In this document: positions 30,993 through 40,814 of the stretch, piece after piece
Numbering within the stretch: position 1 is the first letter of the stretch
Layout: each line of letters starts with the position of its first letter
Source of the DNA: Pseudomonas bubulae
GTDB lineage: Bacteria > Pseudomonadota > Gammaproteobacteria > Pseudomonadales > Pseudomonadaceae
Assembly: GCF_037023725.1 (NCBI RefSeq)
Contig: NZ_CP146077.1
Coordinates: 1,897,001-1,961,000 of the forward strand
DNA length: 64,000 bases
Direction: 5' to 3'
Notes under the pieces: generated by a model
Databases searched by the model: none
What the model was told of the DNA's origin: nothing
The model's input: the letters and a program-made list of their open reading frames with translations, nothing else
Translations under genes and position numbers: made by a program

Positions 30993-33634
30993 TAACGTTT
31001 CACCAATCCAGTCAAGCCGCCTGCAATCAGGGCGGCGGTATCAGCCAGTGCCACCAGCGGATCAAGTCCGGCGGGTACGGCCATATAACGAGGTTCCCAG
31101 TCGGGCTGGAATTTGTCTTTAAAGCGACGCAAACCCTGGAAGTTGTACAGGTGCTCGCCGCGCTGGAACAGCATCGAACCCAAACGTTGGGTCAAGGGTG
31201 CGCCGCGACGCGGTTGCAGGCCGGACAGAGGTACCATTCCCAGGCTGAAACGGGCGTATCCATGCTTTTTATAATGCTGAATCAGGCCGACCATCATGAA
31301 TTCCATGGTCAGTTTCGGCGCGTCCGGGTGGGCACGCATCAGGTCGAGGCTCGACAGCTCATGGCTGTGGGTCTCAAGCAGGTTGGCAAAGGCCACCGGC
31401 TTGCCTTCAAAGCGAATGATCGCGATGCGAAAGTGCTTGATGTAGTCCTCGCTGAAGCGCCCGAGTGAGAAGCCTTTTTCCCGCACATTCTTGCCGGTGA
31501 GCCAGGCGTCGGAAATGACCTTGAGCTCATCCATTGGTGCCTCACCCGGTTCGTGGATTTCCAGTGATAGGCCGTCACGGGTGCCACGGTTCCAGGTGTA
31601 GCGCAGGTCCTTCATCTCTTTGCCCTTGGCTTCGAGATCAAAGCGGTGCAAGTCGACCCGGGCTTCTTCACCGAGCTTGATCGCGGTCAGGCCGATGTCC
31701 ATATAGAACGGCAGGTTCTCGGCGCGTACCTGATAGAACACGGGGCGGGCATGGACGGTGTCGCACAGGTCGCGAAACTGCCAGATCAACTCGGCACGTT
31801 GCTGGGGCGGTCCGATCGGGTCGTACAGCGCCACCAGGCTGCGCCCGCGGCGAGCGTACATCAGGAAGGCGTTGTCGTCGGGGTGGAACAGCAAGGCCTT
31901 GTCGCCGGTCAGTGCGAGGCCGCCGTCGGGCTGGTCGGAGGCAAGGATGATCTTGCCGGCCTTTTCCAGTTCGGTGGCATCGGGCAGGTGGATCACCGGG
32001 CAGGCGGTGCGCAGCAACCAGGTCAGGGATACGACCACCAGCAGTACCGCGGCACCCAGCAGCGAGCGCAGGCCCCGTGGTGCGTCCGAGTCAAGGGTGA
32101 ACTGCCACCACAGTTGATGGCTATAAGGAACGTCCTGATAGGCGAACAACAGCAACCAGATCGAGGCACCCAGTACGCAGACACTGGCCACCAGATATAG
32201 CGGTGAAAAGGGCAGTTCGGTCAGGCGGCTCGGGCGGTAGAAAGAGCGGCGGAACAGGCCCAGCAGGCTGGCGGTGAGAACCAGGATAGTGGCTTCCTCC
32301 CAGTCGAAGCCTTTCAGCAGGGACAGCACGGCGCCGACCAGCAACAGGATAGTGGTCAGCATCCAGGCGGCGGACAGGCGGCGGCGCAAGCCCTGGGCCA
32401 AAAGCAGGCAGAGCACGCCGATCAGGCTGGCGCCAAAGTGCGAAGCGTCGACCAGGCGATGGGGGATCAGAAAACCGATGTGTTCGAGGCGCGTGTCGAT
32501 TTCCGGTGTGGCGCCGGAGAACAGCAAAACCACGCCGGACATGAATACCAGCACGGCCAGTACCGGAGCGGCCAGGCCTGACGCAACCCGCAGGCTTTGG
32601 CGGGTGTGAATCAGGCGCTGAGCTTCGGTCATCAGCAGCATCAGGCAGGCAATCAGCAGCGGCAGAATCACATAGATCATGCGATACAGCAGCAGGGCTG
32701 CCGCCAATGGTGCGGCGCCGAGCTTGTCGGCGAAGGCTGCCAGCAAGATTGCCTCAAACACCCCGACACCGCCGGGGACGTGGCTGAGCACGCCGGCCGC
32801 CAGGGCCAGCAGGTAAACCAGCATAAATGCGCCGAAGGGCGGTGCTTCAGGCAACAGCAGATAGAGCACCGTGGCGGCGGCCGCGACGTCCAGAGCGGTA
32901 ATGACCAGTTGCAGCAAGGTCAGGCGCGCACTTGGCAGGCGCAATGTGCGGCGGCCGGCCTTGACCAGCAGGTTGTCCGGGATCGGCTGCTCGGGCAGGC
33001 GTCGGCGGTAGATTCCTATTGCCAGCAAGGCAAACAGGGCCAGCACCGCAAAAGCGATAGCACCCAATATCCAGGCCGGGATATGCAGGGCGGCGGAGGC
33101 TGCGGGCAAATTGCTCAATGTGGCCAGTGCCGCCAGCGGTGGCAGGGCGCAGCCCAGCGATAGGCTGGCAAACAGAGTCATATGGGCGACTTCTGACGCC
33201 CCCGCGCCATACCGGGCATAAAGGCGATACCGCACAGAGCCGCCGGACAGCAGCGACAGGCCGATGGCATTGCCAATGGCAAAGGCGGTAAAGCCGCCCA
33301 GTGCCAGGGTTTTGGGTGGCAGTTTTACCCCCGCATAGCGGCTGGCTGACCACTCATAACCGAGCAGGATGATAAAACCCGCGGCAGTCGCAGCCACGGC
33401 ACCGAAGAGGGCGGGCTTGGGAACTTCGAGGATCGAGTCATGCAGGGCGTACAGGTCAAGTTCGCTTAACAGATGGCGACATGCAATCAGTGCTATTGCA
33501 AATAACAGCAGCGTGAGCGCGAGCCCAATGGGCTGGCGATACTTGCTCAGCAAATCCAGCCAGCGCAAACGGGTCGCGGCTATGGGGTGGGCTGCTGTAA
33601 CGGCTTCTTTGGGTTCTGGCGAGTTATCGGGCAT
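30992..33634 (-). CDS. mprF: bifunctional phosphatidylglycerol flippase/aminoacyltransferase MprF
   Basis: An 880-residue protein. The N-terminal half, to about residue 530, is a polytopic flippase domain with some thirteen membrane helices. The C-terminal cytosolic domain (DUF2156, about 560-870) transfers an amino acid from aminoacyl-tRNA to phosphatidylglycerol and includes MYARRGRSLVALYDPIGPP and TMEFMMVGLIQHYKKHGYARFS. The modified lipid lowers negative surface charge and gives tolerance to cationic peptides and acid. An ATG at 33634 follows a GAGGTG site; the adjacent TTG is less likely. Pseudomonas homologues use alanine, which is the best guess here. Confidence 0.9.
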   Translation of the reverse strand: MPDNSPEPKEAVTAAHPIAATRLRWLDLLSKYRQPIGLALTLLLFAIALIACRHLLSELDLYALHDSILEVPKPALFGAVAATAAGFIILLGYEWSASRYAGVKLPPKTLALGGFTAFAIGNAIGLSLLSGGSVRYRLYARYGAGASEVAHMTLFASLSLGCALPPLAALATLSNLPAASAALHIPAWILGAIAFAVLALFALLAIGIYRRRLPEQPIPDNLLVKAGRRTLRLPSARLTLLQLVITALDVAAAATVLYLLLPEAPPFGAFMLVYLLALAAGVLSHVPGGVGVFEAILLAAFADKLGAAPLAAALLLYRMIYVILPLLIACLMLLMTEAQRLIHTRQSLRVASGLAAPVLAVLVFMSGVVLLFSGATPEIDTRLEHIGFLIPHRLVDASHFGASLIGVLCLLLAQGLRRRLSAAWMLTTILLLVGAVLSLLKGFDWEEATILVLTASLLGLFRRSFYRPSRLTELPFSPLYLVASVCVLGASIWLLLFAYQDVPYSHQLWWQFTLDSDAPRGLRSLLGAAVLLVVVSLTWLLRTACPVIHLPDATELEKAGKIILASDQPDGGLALTGDKALLFHPDDNAFLMYARRGRSLVALYDPIGPPQQRAELIWQFRDLCDTVHARPVFYQVRAENLPFYMDIGLTAIKLGEEARVDLHRFDLEAKGKEMKDLRYTWNRGTRDGLSLEIHEPGEAPMDELKVISDAWLTGKNVREKGFSLGRFSEDYIKHFRIAIIRFEGKPVAFANLLETHSHELSSLDLMRAHPDAPKLTMEFMMVGLIQHYKKHGYARFSLGMVPLSGLQPRRGAPLTQRLGSMLFQRGEHLYNFQGLRRFKDKFQPDWEPRYMAVPAGLDPLVALADTAALIAGGLTGLVKR

Positions 33635-33854
33635 CAATCACCTCGTGGATCGTGCGCGATAGGATGGAGGCATAGGCTCAAGTTACCAATCCTTTTGGTC
33701 AAAATATTTCTAAATGTGTTCAGCCGTTTGCCTGAGGTTCAGGATTGGTCTGAGAAAAAAGGGTAATTGTTGGCGGACAGCATAGATGAACGGACTTTCA
33801 GAAATATGACGTTTAATGTCAATAAACGCTTGCCCCTGACTTTTCGAGCGCGCA

Positions 33855-33889
33855 CAAAAAAGGCCACTCTTTCGAGTAGCCTTTTTTGA
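33855..33889 (-). terminator. terminator of tRNA-fMet copy 1
   Basis: On the minus strand AAAAAAGGCTACTCG pairs with CGAGTGGCCTTTTTT around a short AAAGA-type loop, directly after the tRNA. Confidence 0.88.
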
Positions 33890-33893
33890 TGTT

Positions 33894-33970
<77 letters not shown>

Positions 33971-34094
33971 TCTGTGTGGTGGATTCTACAGCGAATCGTT
34001 AAGGTGTCAACCCTTAAATCACGTAACCGCTTGAAATACCCGGTTTTAATCCATTCTCTGCATTTGGCAGGAGGAGGGCAAAAACACCCGGGCA

Positions 34095-34126
34095 CAAAAA
34101 AGGCCACTCTTTCGAGCAGCCTTTTA
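34095..34126 (-). terminator. terminator of tRNA-fMet copy 2
   Basis: Same hairpin as copies 1 and 3, with one substitution in the stem (GAGCAGCC instead of GAGTAGCC on the plus strand) and a shorter T tract. Confidence 0.8.
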
Positions 34127-34131
34127 ATGTT

Positions 34132-34208
<77 letters not shown>

Positions 34209-34362
34209 TCTGTGGGGCGCACTTTACAGTGATGGGCGGGGGAGTCAACCTTTAATGTATAAATGAGTTAAATAAGATCAAAGCTGGCATTGATTTTGGA
34301 TATGGGCAGTTCGGTCCGTAGCAGCTGCTACGGGGTGGGTGGCAGCACAAAACACACGCGCA

Positions 34363-34396
34363 CAAAAAAGGCCACTCTTTCGAGTAGCCTTTTTCG
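34363..34396 (-). terminator. terminator of tRNA-fMet copy 3
   Basis: The hairpin arms AAAAAAGGCCACTC and GAGTAGCCTTTTT match copy 1. It ends the first tRNA of the array in transcription order. Confidence 0.88.
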
Positions 34397-34401
34397 ATGT
34401 T

Positions 34402-34478
<77 letters not shown>

Positions 34479-34693
34479 TCTGTGGGGTGGATTCTACAGC
34501 GATACGCAGGGCTGTCAAACGTTAATTTAGAAAAATTCGTTATGCGTCAATTGCTTAGCTAGAAAATACAGCTATAAAAAGACCTGCAGGCCCTGTTCCG
34601 TATGGGGTGTAGCTCTATTGAGGGTAGAGATTCGATTGAAAAAAACAATTCAGCTGCGATTTTTCCCGCGTCTGTCGGGGAGAATCAAGACTA

Positions 34694-34709
34694 CTGGTGC
34701 TATATACAG
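34694..34709. promoter_or_regulatory. LexA-type box upstream of dinB
   Basis: CTGGTGCTATATACAG has one change from CTGT-N8-ACAG. It lies about 60 bp before dinB, which is commonly SOS-controlled in Pseudomonas. Confidence 0.72.
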
Positions 34710-34767
34710 TTCGCGGTGACATACTTGCGCCGAGTATTGCCTACCTCCTTGAAGAACACCGCCTTAC

Positions 34768-35829
34768 ATGACGCAGCGCAAAATCATCCACGTCGACTGT
34801 GACTGTTTCTATGCCGCTATTGAGATGCGTGATGACCCGAGCCTGGCAAACAAGCCGATGGCTGTCGGGGGCTCGGCTGATCGGCGCGGGGTCATCTCGA
34901 CCTGTAATTATGAAGCTCGGGCTTATGGCGTGCGCTCGGCAATGGCGTCCCGGCATGCGCTCAAGCTGTGCCCGGACCTGGTTATCGTCAACGGCAGGAT
35001 GGATGCTTATAAAGAAGCGTCCAGAGAGATTCACGGCATCTTGCGCGACTACACCGAGCTGATTGAGCCGCTGTCTCTGGATGAAGCCTATCTGGATGTA
35101 TCCGACAGCCCGCATTTTGCCGGCAGTGCCACGCGCATAGCTCAGGACATCCGCCGGCGCGTTTCCAATCAGTTGCATATCACGGTGTCGGCCGGGGTAG
35201 CCCCCAACAAGTTTCTGGCCAAAATTGCCAGTGACTGGCGCAAGCCCAACGGCTTGTTCGTGATCACCCCTGATCAGGTTGATGATTTCGTGTCTGCCTT
35301 GCCGGTCAATAAGCTGCATGGCGTGGGCAAAGTCACGGCGGACAAGCTTGGGCGCCTGGGTATCGAAACCTGCCTGCAACTGCGTGATTGGAACAAACTG
35401 GCTCTGGTGCGGGAATTCGGCAGTTTTGGTGAGCGGTTGTGGGGGTTGGCGCAGGGGATTGATGAGCGTCCGGTGCAAAGTGACAGTCGGCGTCAGTCAG
35501 TCAGCGTGGAAAACACTTACGATACTGACCTGCCAGATCTGGCCTCTTGCCTGGAGAAACTCCCGGAGTTGCTAGAGACCCTGAACCGGCGTATTGGCCG
35601 TATCGACAGCAGTTATCGCCCCGGCAAGCCGTTTGTCAAAGTGAAGTTCCATGACTTTACCCAGACCACGCTGGAGCAGTCCGGTGCCGGGCGCGACCTT
35701 GAGAGTTATCAGGGGTTGTTGAGCCAGGCGTTTGCGCGCGGTGCCAGGCCCGTGCGATTGCTCGGGCTGGGCGTGCGTTTGCATGATTTGAACAGTGGTT
35801 TTGAGCAGCTGGAGCTGTTCAAGGGGTAG
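34768..35829 (+). CDS. dinB: DNA polymerase IV
   Basis: A 353-residue Y-family polymerase for error-prone lesion bypass. Metal-binding motifs are HVDCDCFYAAIEM (Asp10) and LSLDEAYLDV (Asp105, Glu106). The thumb HhH motif is LHGVGKVTADKLGRLG, and the little-finger domain covers the C-terminal third. The C-terminal LEQLELFKG resembles the beta-clamp binding peptide QLxLF. A LexA-like box precedes it. Confidence 0.95.
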   Translation: MTQRKIIHVDCDCFYAAIEMRDDPSLANKPMAVGGSADRRGVISTCNYEARAYGVRSAMASRHALKLCPDLVIVNGRMDAYKEASREIHGILRDYTELIEPLSLDEAYLDVSDSPHFAGSATRIAQDIRRRVSNQLHITVSAGVAPNKFLAKIASDWRKPNGLFVITPDQVDDFVSALPVNKLHGVGKVTADKLGRLGIETCLQLRDWNKLALVREFGSFGERLWGLAQGIDERPVQSDSRRQSVSVENTYDTDLPDLASCLEKLPELLETLNRRIGRIDSSYRPGKPFVKVKFHDFTQTTLEQSGAGRDLESYQGLLSQAFARGARPVRLLGLGVRLHDLNSGFEQLELFKG

Positions 35830-35844
35830 GCTGGTTTGCTGGTT

Positions 35845-35930
35845 GGGGGAGCGGGCTTGCTCGCGATGCTGGCGTGCGGTCTGTCAGGAAAACCGCAGCG
35901 ATATCATCGCGAGCAAGCCCGCTCCCACAT
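35845..35930. repeat. REPIN
   Basis: GGGGGAGCGGGCTTGCTCGC at the left and GCGAGCAAGCCCGCTCCCAC at the right, about 40 bp apart, lie between the 3' ends of convergent dinB and the lipoprotein gene. The left arm is slightly diverged (GGTTGG replaces the usual TGTGGG). Confidence 0.85.
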
Positions 35931-35942
35931 GTCAGAGTTGCG

Positions 35943-36896
35943 TCAACTGACGCCGGGATCCGCTACCAGTCTCCCGGCATTTTTGGTCAAGGATTGAAGA
36001 AATTCACGTTGCAGCTCAGGATCGTTGCGCGTGAGTTCGATCAGGCTTTGTTCCAGTTCGCTGGCTTCTTCTTCCAGCCCCAGTTCCGACAGGCGTTTGA
36101 CCCGATGTACCCATTGGTTGACGTCGTCACCCTCCAGGTCGTCGTAGATCAGGTTATGTGCTTCGAGCAGCTTGCCACGCAGGTGACTGCTGATCGACAG
36201 GGTCGAATCGGAATGGGTTTCGTCCTGGGCGTCTTCCACCATGATGGTCAGCTTGCCGACGTGATTGAGATCCTGTTCGGCAAAAGGGCTGTCCAGCAGG
36301 TTGAGGCGCAGCACGCCATTGCGGTCTGTGGTCAGCTCGTGGGTCTGTTTGCCAGCCTTGATCACCACCGGGCGTTCGGCCCAGGGCAGGCTTGAATATT
36401 CCAGGCGCTTGTCACGCTGAACATCATCAATCCCCGCCAGGTTCTGCTCGGCGCGGCCATGGGACTGCACGTTCATCGCCGGGTTTACCCCTGCAAAGCC
36501 GTAGTTGATCCAGTCTTTGGTCACGCTGTCAGGCAGTTGCCCGAACATGAACACATTAAGCACATTGGCACCTACCCCGGCGACAATAGCCACCGCGCCC
36601 AGCGGAATCTCGTAGACTTCGCGCCAGGGTTGGTATGGGGTGTAGCGGTCGTAATGACGTGTGACATCGAACTCGGTGACCTCGAAGGTCTTCTGTTCAT
36701 TGATGCGCACACGACGTTGCGGCAGCTCAAGCACAGTTGGCGAGCCGACATCGATCTGCAGGCTGTGGGCGAGCAGTTTGCGCTCGATGCGTTCCTCGTG
36801 CTCGCTGCGTTGCGACATGTGATTGGCACAGCCGCTCAGCAGCAGGGCGCCGCACATGGCGGCGCCCCCGAGGGTCAAGGTGTTTCGAGTGAACAT
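35943..36896 (-). CDS. conserved lipoprotein of unknown function
   Basis: A 317-residue protein with a lipoprotein signal (GALLLSGC, Cys23). A predicted beta-rich region follows, and a hydrophobic glycine/valine stretch (LGAVAIVAGVGANVLNVFMFG) near residue 100 could insert in a membrane. The last 80 residues are strongly helical and acidic. Position 18 bp downstream of proS suggests co-transcription. I recognise no named domain. Homologues beside proS occur in other pseudomonads as far as I recall. Confidence 0.72.
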   Translation of the reverse strand: MFTRNTLTLGGAAMCGALLLSGCANHMSQRSEHEERIERKLLAHSLQIDVGSPTVLELPQRRVRINEQKTFEVTEFDVTRHYDRYTPYQPWREVYEIPLGAVAIVAGVGANVLNVFMFGQLPDSVTKDWINYGFAGVNPAMNVQSHGRAEQNLAGIDDVQRDKRLEYSSLPWAERPVVIKAGKQTHELTTDRNGVLRLNLLDSPFAEQDLNHVGKLTIMVEDAQDETHSDSTLSISSHLRGKLLEAHNLIYDDLEGDDVNQWVHRVKRLSELGLEEEASELEQSLIELTRNDPELQREFLQSLTKNAGRLVADPGVS

Positions 36897-36913
36897 GGCG
36901 TCTCTATCTGGTT

Positions 36914-38629
36914 TCAGCGAGCGATACGGGCCTGAAGGAAGGCAAGCACATCAGCAACGGGCAGGGCTTGCGGCTCTGCTTCGGTGCGGCTCTTGTATTC
37001 CAGATTGCCTTCAGCCAGGCCACGGTCGCTGACCACGATCCGGTGCGGGATGCCGATCAGTTCCATGTCTGCGAACTTGATGCCGGGGCTGGTTTTCTTG
37101 TCGCGATCGTCCAGCAGCACTTCAAAGCCAGCTGCAGTCAGTTCGGCATAGAGCGTGTCGGTAGCTTCACGTACGGCTTCGGTTTCGTAGCGCAGCGGTA
37201 CCAGGGCAACCTGGAACGGGGCCAGGGCATCGCTCCAGATAATGCCACGCTCGTCGTTGTTCTGCTCGATGGCTGCGGCAACCACGCGGGAAACACCAAT
37301 GCCGTAGCAGCCCATGGCCAGGGTGACCGGCTTGCCGTTTTCGCCCAGTACCTGGCACTTCATGGCTTCGCTGTACTTGGTGCCCAGCTGGAAGATGTGA
37401 CCCACTTCGATACCGCGCTTGATTTCCAGCGTGCCTTTGCCGTCCGGGCTAGGGTCGCCGGCCACCACGTTGCGCAGGTCGGCAACGGTCGGTACTGGCA
37501 GGTCGCGCTCCCAGTTCACGCCGAAATAGTGTTTGTCGTCGATATTGGCACCCACACCGAAGTCGCTCATCAGCTCGACCGAGCGATCAATGATGCATGG
37601 CAGTGGCAGGTTCAGCGGGCCCAGAGAGCCAGCGCCGGCGCCGATGGCGTCACGCAGTTCGGCATCCGAGGCCATGACCAGCGGGCTGTGCACCAGCGGA
37701 TGGTTGGCAGCCTTGATTTCGTTGAGTTCGTGATCGCCACGGATCACCAGAGCGATCAGTTTGCCAGCTTCGGCGGCGTGAACGATCAGGGTCTTGACGG
37801 TTTTCTCGATTGGCAGGTCATAGCCATCAACCAATTGCGCGATGGTCTTGGCATCCGGTGTGTCGACCAGGCGCAGCTCCTGGGTGGCAGCAGGGCGCGA
37901 AGTTTCGGCGGGTACGGCTTCGGCTTTTTCGATGTTGGCCGCGTAGTCGGAACCATTGCTGAACACGATATCGTCTTCGCCGGATTCAGCCAGAACGTGG
38001 AACTCGTGGGAGCCGGCACCGCCGATGGAGCCGTTGTCGGCTTCAACTGGGCGGAAGTTCAGGCCCAGGCGGGTGAACACGTTGCAGTAGGCCTGGTGCA
38101 TACGGTCATAGGTGACCTGCAGCGAAGCGGTGTCTGCGTGGAAGGAGTAGGCGTCCTTCATGATGAATTCGCGGCCGCGCATCAAGCCGAAGCGCGGGCG
38201 GATTTCGTCACGGAATTTGGTCTGGATCTGGTACAGGTTGATTGGCAGCTGTTTGTAGCTGTTCAACTCGTTGCGGCACAGGTCGGTGATCACTTCTTCG
38301 TGGGTCGGGCCCACGCAGAACTCGCGACCGTGGCGGTCTTTAAGGCGCAACAGTTCAGGGCCGTACTCTTCCCAACGGCCGGACTCCTGCCACAACTCAG
38401 CTGGCTGGATACTCGGCATCAGCACTTCCAGAGCGCCTGCAGCGTTCATTTCTTCGCGAACAATGGCTTCGGCCTTGCGCATGATCCGCAGGCCCATGGG
38501 CAGCCAGGTGTAGAGGCCCGAAGCAAGTTTGCGAATCATGCCTGCGCGCAGCATCAGCTGATGGCTGATAACGACCGCATCTGAAGGCGTTTCTTTCTGT
38601 GTGGCGAGCAAATATTGACTGGTGCGCAT
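36914..38629 (-). CDS. proS: prolyl-tRNA synthetase
   Basis: A 571-residue class II synthetase of the bacterial type. Motif 2 ([17 protein letters not shown]) and motif 3 ([17 protein letters not shown]) are clear. The editing INS domain, which hydrolyses Ala-tRNA-Pro, lies at about 225-390. The C-terminal anticodon domain is present. The frame is open to 38806, but [18 protein letters not shown] is the universal N-terminus, giving 38629. Confidence 0.95.
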   Translation of the reverse strand: MRTSQYLLATQKETPSDAVVISHQLMLRAGMIRKLASGLYTWLPMGLRIMRKAEAIVREEMNAAGALEVLMPSIQPAELWQESGRWEEYGPELLRLKDRHGREFCVGPTHEEVITDLCRNELNSYKQLPINLYQIQTKFRDEIRPRFGLMRGREFIMKDAYSFHADTASLQVTYDRMHQAYCNVFTRLGLNFRPVEADNGSIGGAGSHEFHVLAESGEDDIVFSNGSDYAANIEKAEAVPAETSRPAATQELRLVDTPDAKTIAQLVDGYDLPIEKTVKTLIVHAAEAGKLIALVIRGDHELNEIKAANHPLVHSPLVMASDAELRDAIGAGAGSLGPLNLPLPCIIDRSVELMSDFGVGANIDDKHYFGVNWERDLPVPTVADLRNVVAGDPSPDGKGTLEIKRGIEVGHIFQLGTKYSEAMKCQVLGENGKPVTLAMGCYGIGVSRVVAAAIEQNNDERGIIWSDALAPFQVALVPLRYETEAVREATDTLYAELTAAGFEVLLDDRDKKTSPGIKFADMELIGIPHRIVVSDRGLAEGNLEYKSRTEAEPQALPVADVLAFLQARIAR

Positions 38630-38732
38630 GGTTAGCCGGTGCCGTTGCTGATGACTAGAAATGACTCGGCATTGTACGGGCGAGATCTGCCTGCGTACAG
38701 GGCGGGCGGGGGAGGTGTGCTCCCCCTCGTGT

Positions 38733-40277
38733 TTATTGGGCCTTTTCCAGGTCGACAACGGGCTTTTGCCGGGCCCGGCGGCTCTCCTGATACCAGTGCA
38801 AGGCAATCAGCAGCAGCGTCGGGATGCCCATCACCGCGGTAATGATAAAGAAGTTGTGATACCCGAACTTCTCGACCATGACCCCCGAGTAACCGCCCAT
38901 CAAGCGCGGTAGCAGCAGCATGATCGAGCTGAGCAGGGCGTACTGGGTGGCGGAGAATTTGAGGTTGGTCAGACTGGACAGGTAGGCGACGAATGCTGAG
39001 GTGGCGAGGCCGGAGCTGAAGTTGTCGAGGGAAATGGTGACAATCAGCATCTGCAGGTTCGGGCCCATATCGGCCAGCAACATGAACAGCAGGTTGGTGC
39101 CTGCCGATGCTGCACCACCGATCAACAGAATTGGCAAAATGCCGAAACGCACGATCAACAAGCCGCCCATGCCCGCACCGACAAGGGTCATGATCAGGCC
39201 GAAAATCTTGCTGACACCTGCAATCTGATCCTTGGTAAAACCCTGGTCGATATAGAACACGTTGGCCATTACGCCCATGACCGTGTCCGACATGCGGTAG
39301 GTGGCAATCAACCCCAGCAGTAGCAGGGCTTGCCAGCGATACCGAACGATAAAGTCATTAACCGGGGTCAGAACCGGAGCCAGGCCGCGTCGTCCGATGG
39401 ATGAAAGGCACAACACGGTGAGCAGGGTGTACAGGATGGCGCGTAGAAACGCCCGGTCTTCCAGTATCAGGTTTAGCGGGCTGACCCCTTCAAACAACAC
39501 GCCAGCAAAATCGGTGTTGTAGAGCTGGGTGAACATGGCCGGGACAGATACCAGCAGTACGATCAGTACAAAAACTGACGCCAGCTGATGGCCAAAGCTG
39601 TAGCGCCCGGCCGACAGCTGGGTGCGCAACGGTACCGGCGGTTCGCGCATAAACAGGGTGGTGAGCAGTGCGGGGACCATCAGCAGGCCGAACAGCACGT
39701 AGGTGCCGGTCCAGGCCGAATGTTTGTAGTTGAAGCCCGTCGAACCGAAGCCTTCGGCAAAGAACAGGGCGCCCGCCGTGGCCAGCAGGGCCGCTACGCG
39801 ATAACCGGACATGTAACTGGCGGCGAGCGCGGCCTGCCGGTTGTCTTCGGCGATTTCCAGGCGATAGGCATCGACGGCAATGTCCTGGGTCGCCGAAGCG
39901 AAAGACACTACAACCGCAATGGCAATCAGCCAGGACAGATGTTTTTGCGGGTCACAAAAGCCCATGCCGATCAGGCCCAGGATAACCAGTGACTGTGACA
40001 GCACCAGCCATGAGCGACGCCGGCCAAGTTTGCCGAGTAATGGCAGGCGCCATTGGTCCAGCAGCGGCGACCACACCCATTTGAAGGCGTATGCCAGCCC
40101 GATCAGGCTGGCATAGCCAATGGTTTCGCGGGCCACACCGGCTTCGCGCAACCAGACGGAAAGGGTTGAAAACACCAGCATGTACGGCAAGCCGGCGGCA
40201 AAACCGAGCAGCAACAGCACTAGGGTCGAGGGGCTGGAATACGCAGCTAGCGCTTCGCGCCAGGTTTTACGGGGCAT
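38733..40277 (-). CDS. ampG: AmpG-family muropeptide MFS permease
   Basis: A 514-residue major-facilitator protein with about 14 membrane helices. It starts with [25 protein letters not shown], the AmpG signature around the first helix, and has [16 protein letters not shown] in the loop after helix 2. AmpG imports GlcNAc-anhydro-muropeptides from the periplasm for wall recycling, which also supplies the signal for AmpR-controlled beta-lactamase. No ampR or ampC lies in the window. Confidence 0.85.
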   Translation of the reverse strand: MPRKTWREALAAYSSPSTLVLLLLGFAAGLPYMLVFSTLSVWLREAGVARETIGYASLIGLAYAFKWVWSPLLDQWRLPLLGKLGRRRSWLVLSQSLVILGLIGMGFCDPQKHLSWLIAIAVVVSFASATQDIAVDAYRLEIAEDNRQAALAASYMSGYRVAALLATAGALFFAEGFGSTGFNYKHSAWTGTYVLFGLLMVPALLTTLFMREPPVPLRTQLSAGRYSFGHQLASVFVLIVLLVSVPAMFTQLYNTDFAGVLFEGVSPLNLILEDRAFLRAILYTLLTVLCLSSIGRRGLAPVLTPVNDFIVRYRWQALLLLGLIATYRMSDTVMGVMANVFYIDQGFTKDQIAGVSKIFGLIMTLVGAGMGGLLIVRFGILPILLIGGAASAGTNLLFMLLADMGPNLQMLIVTISLDNFSSGLATSAFVAYLSSLTNLKFSATQYALLSSIMLLLPRLMGGYSGVMVEKFGYHNFFIITAVMGIPTLLLIALHWYQESRRARQKPVVDLEKAQ

Positions 40278-40319
40278 GGACTGGAGTCTGCCTCTGGTTG
40301 CGGAAACAAAGGGCGCACT

Positions 40320-40673
40320 CTAACCGCAGTGCTCTATCTGGCGCCAGCCATGGCGTCGCATATCCACGCGATTATTCATGATGCTCAAGCCTTCTGCCCG
40401 CAAACGCGCGCGCTGTTCATCACCAGACGGGCTACCTGCAGGCAGACTGATACGACCACCGGCGGCAAGAACCCGGTGCCACGGCAGGCGCGTATCGTCG
40501 GGGAGCTGGCTGAGCGTTCGCCCAACCCAGCGCGCTGCGCGACCCAGACCCGCCGCTTCGGCGAGTTGCCCGTAAGTAACCACGTAACCTGCAGGCACCA
40601 TCATCAAGGTTGAATACAGCGCCGTGCGCCGAATCTCGGCGGGAGTTTGAAGAATGTCTGGCAGTGTATTCAA
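40320..40673 (-). CDS. alkyltransferase-like protein (ATL, MGMT family without catalytic Cys)
   Basis: A 117-residue protein with the DNA-binding fold of O6-alkylguanine-DNA alkyltransferase. The usual PCHRV is PWHRV here (Trp65), the hallmark of ATL proteins. These bind O6-alkylguanine and flag it for nucleotide excision repair instead of repairing it. The helix-turn-helix VVTYGQLAEAAGLGRAARWVGRTLS is intact. The only start giving the full domain is TTG with a poor ribosome site, so the N-terminus is uncertain by a few residues. Confidence 0.83.
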   Translation of the reverse strand: MNTLPDILQTPAEIRRTALYSTLMMVPAGYVVTYGQLAEAAGLGRAARWVGRTLSQLPDDTRLPWHRVLAAGGRISLPAGSPSGDEQRARLRAEGLSIMNNRVDMRRHGWRQIEHCG

Positions 40674-40814
40674 GGGACACTTCTGGTCAAGATGGGGGTT
40701 GTTACAGAACTATAGAATGAACTCCGGCACAATGAGTCGGTCTTTCTTCCTCAAGGGCGTATCCATCCGGATAATGCCGGCATTCTTCCGTTTTTCTGAG
40801 TTTCGCATCCGCTT

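Noticed and set aside
36968..38584. 538-codon open frame opposite proS
   Set aside because: Antisense to a complete prolyl-tRNA synthetase; no domain recognised.
38706..38725. Terminator between proS and ampG
   Set aside because: A GGGGGAG/CTCCCCC hairpin is present but no T tract follows on the minus strand, so termination is doubtful.
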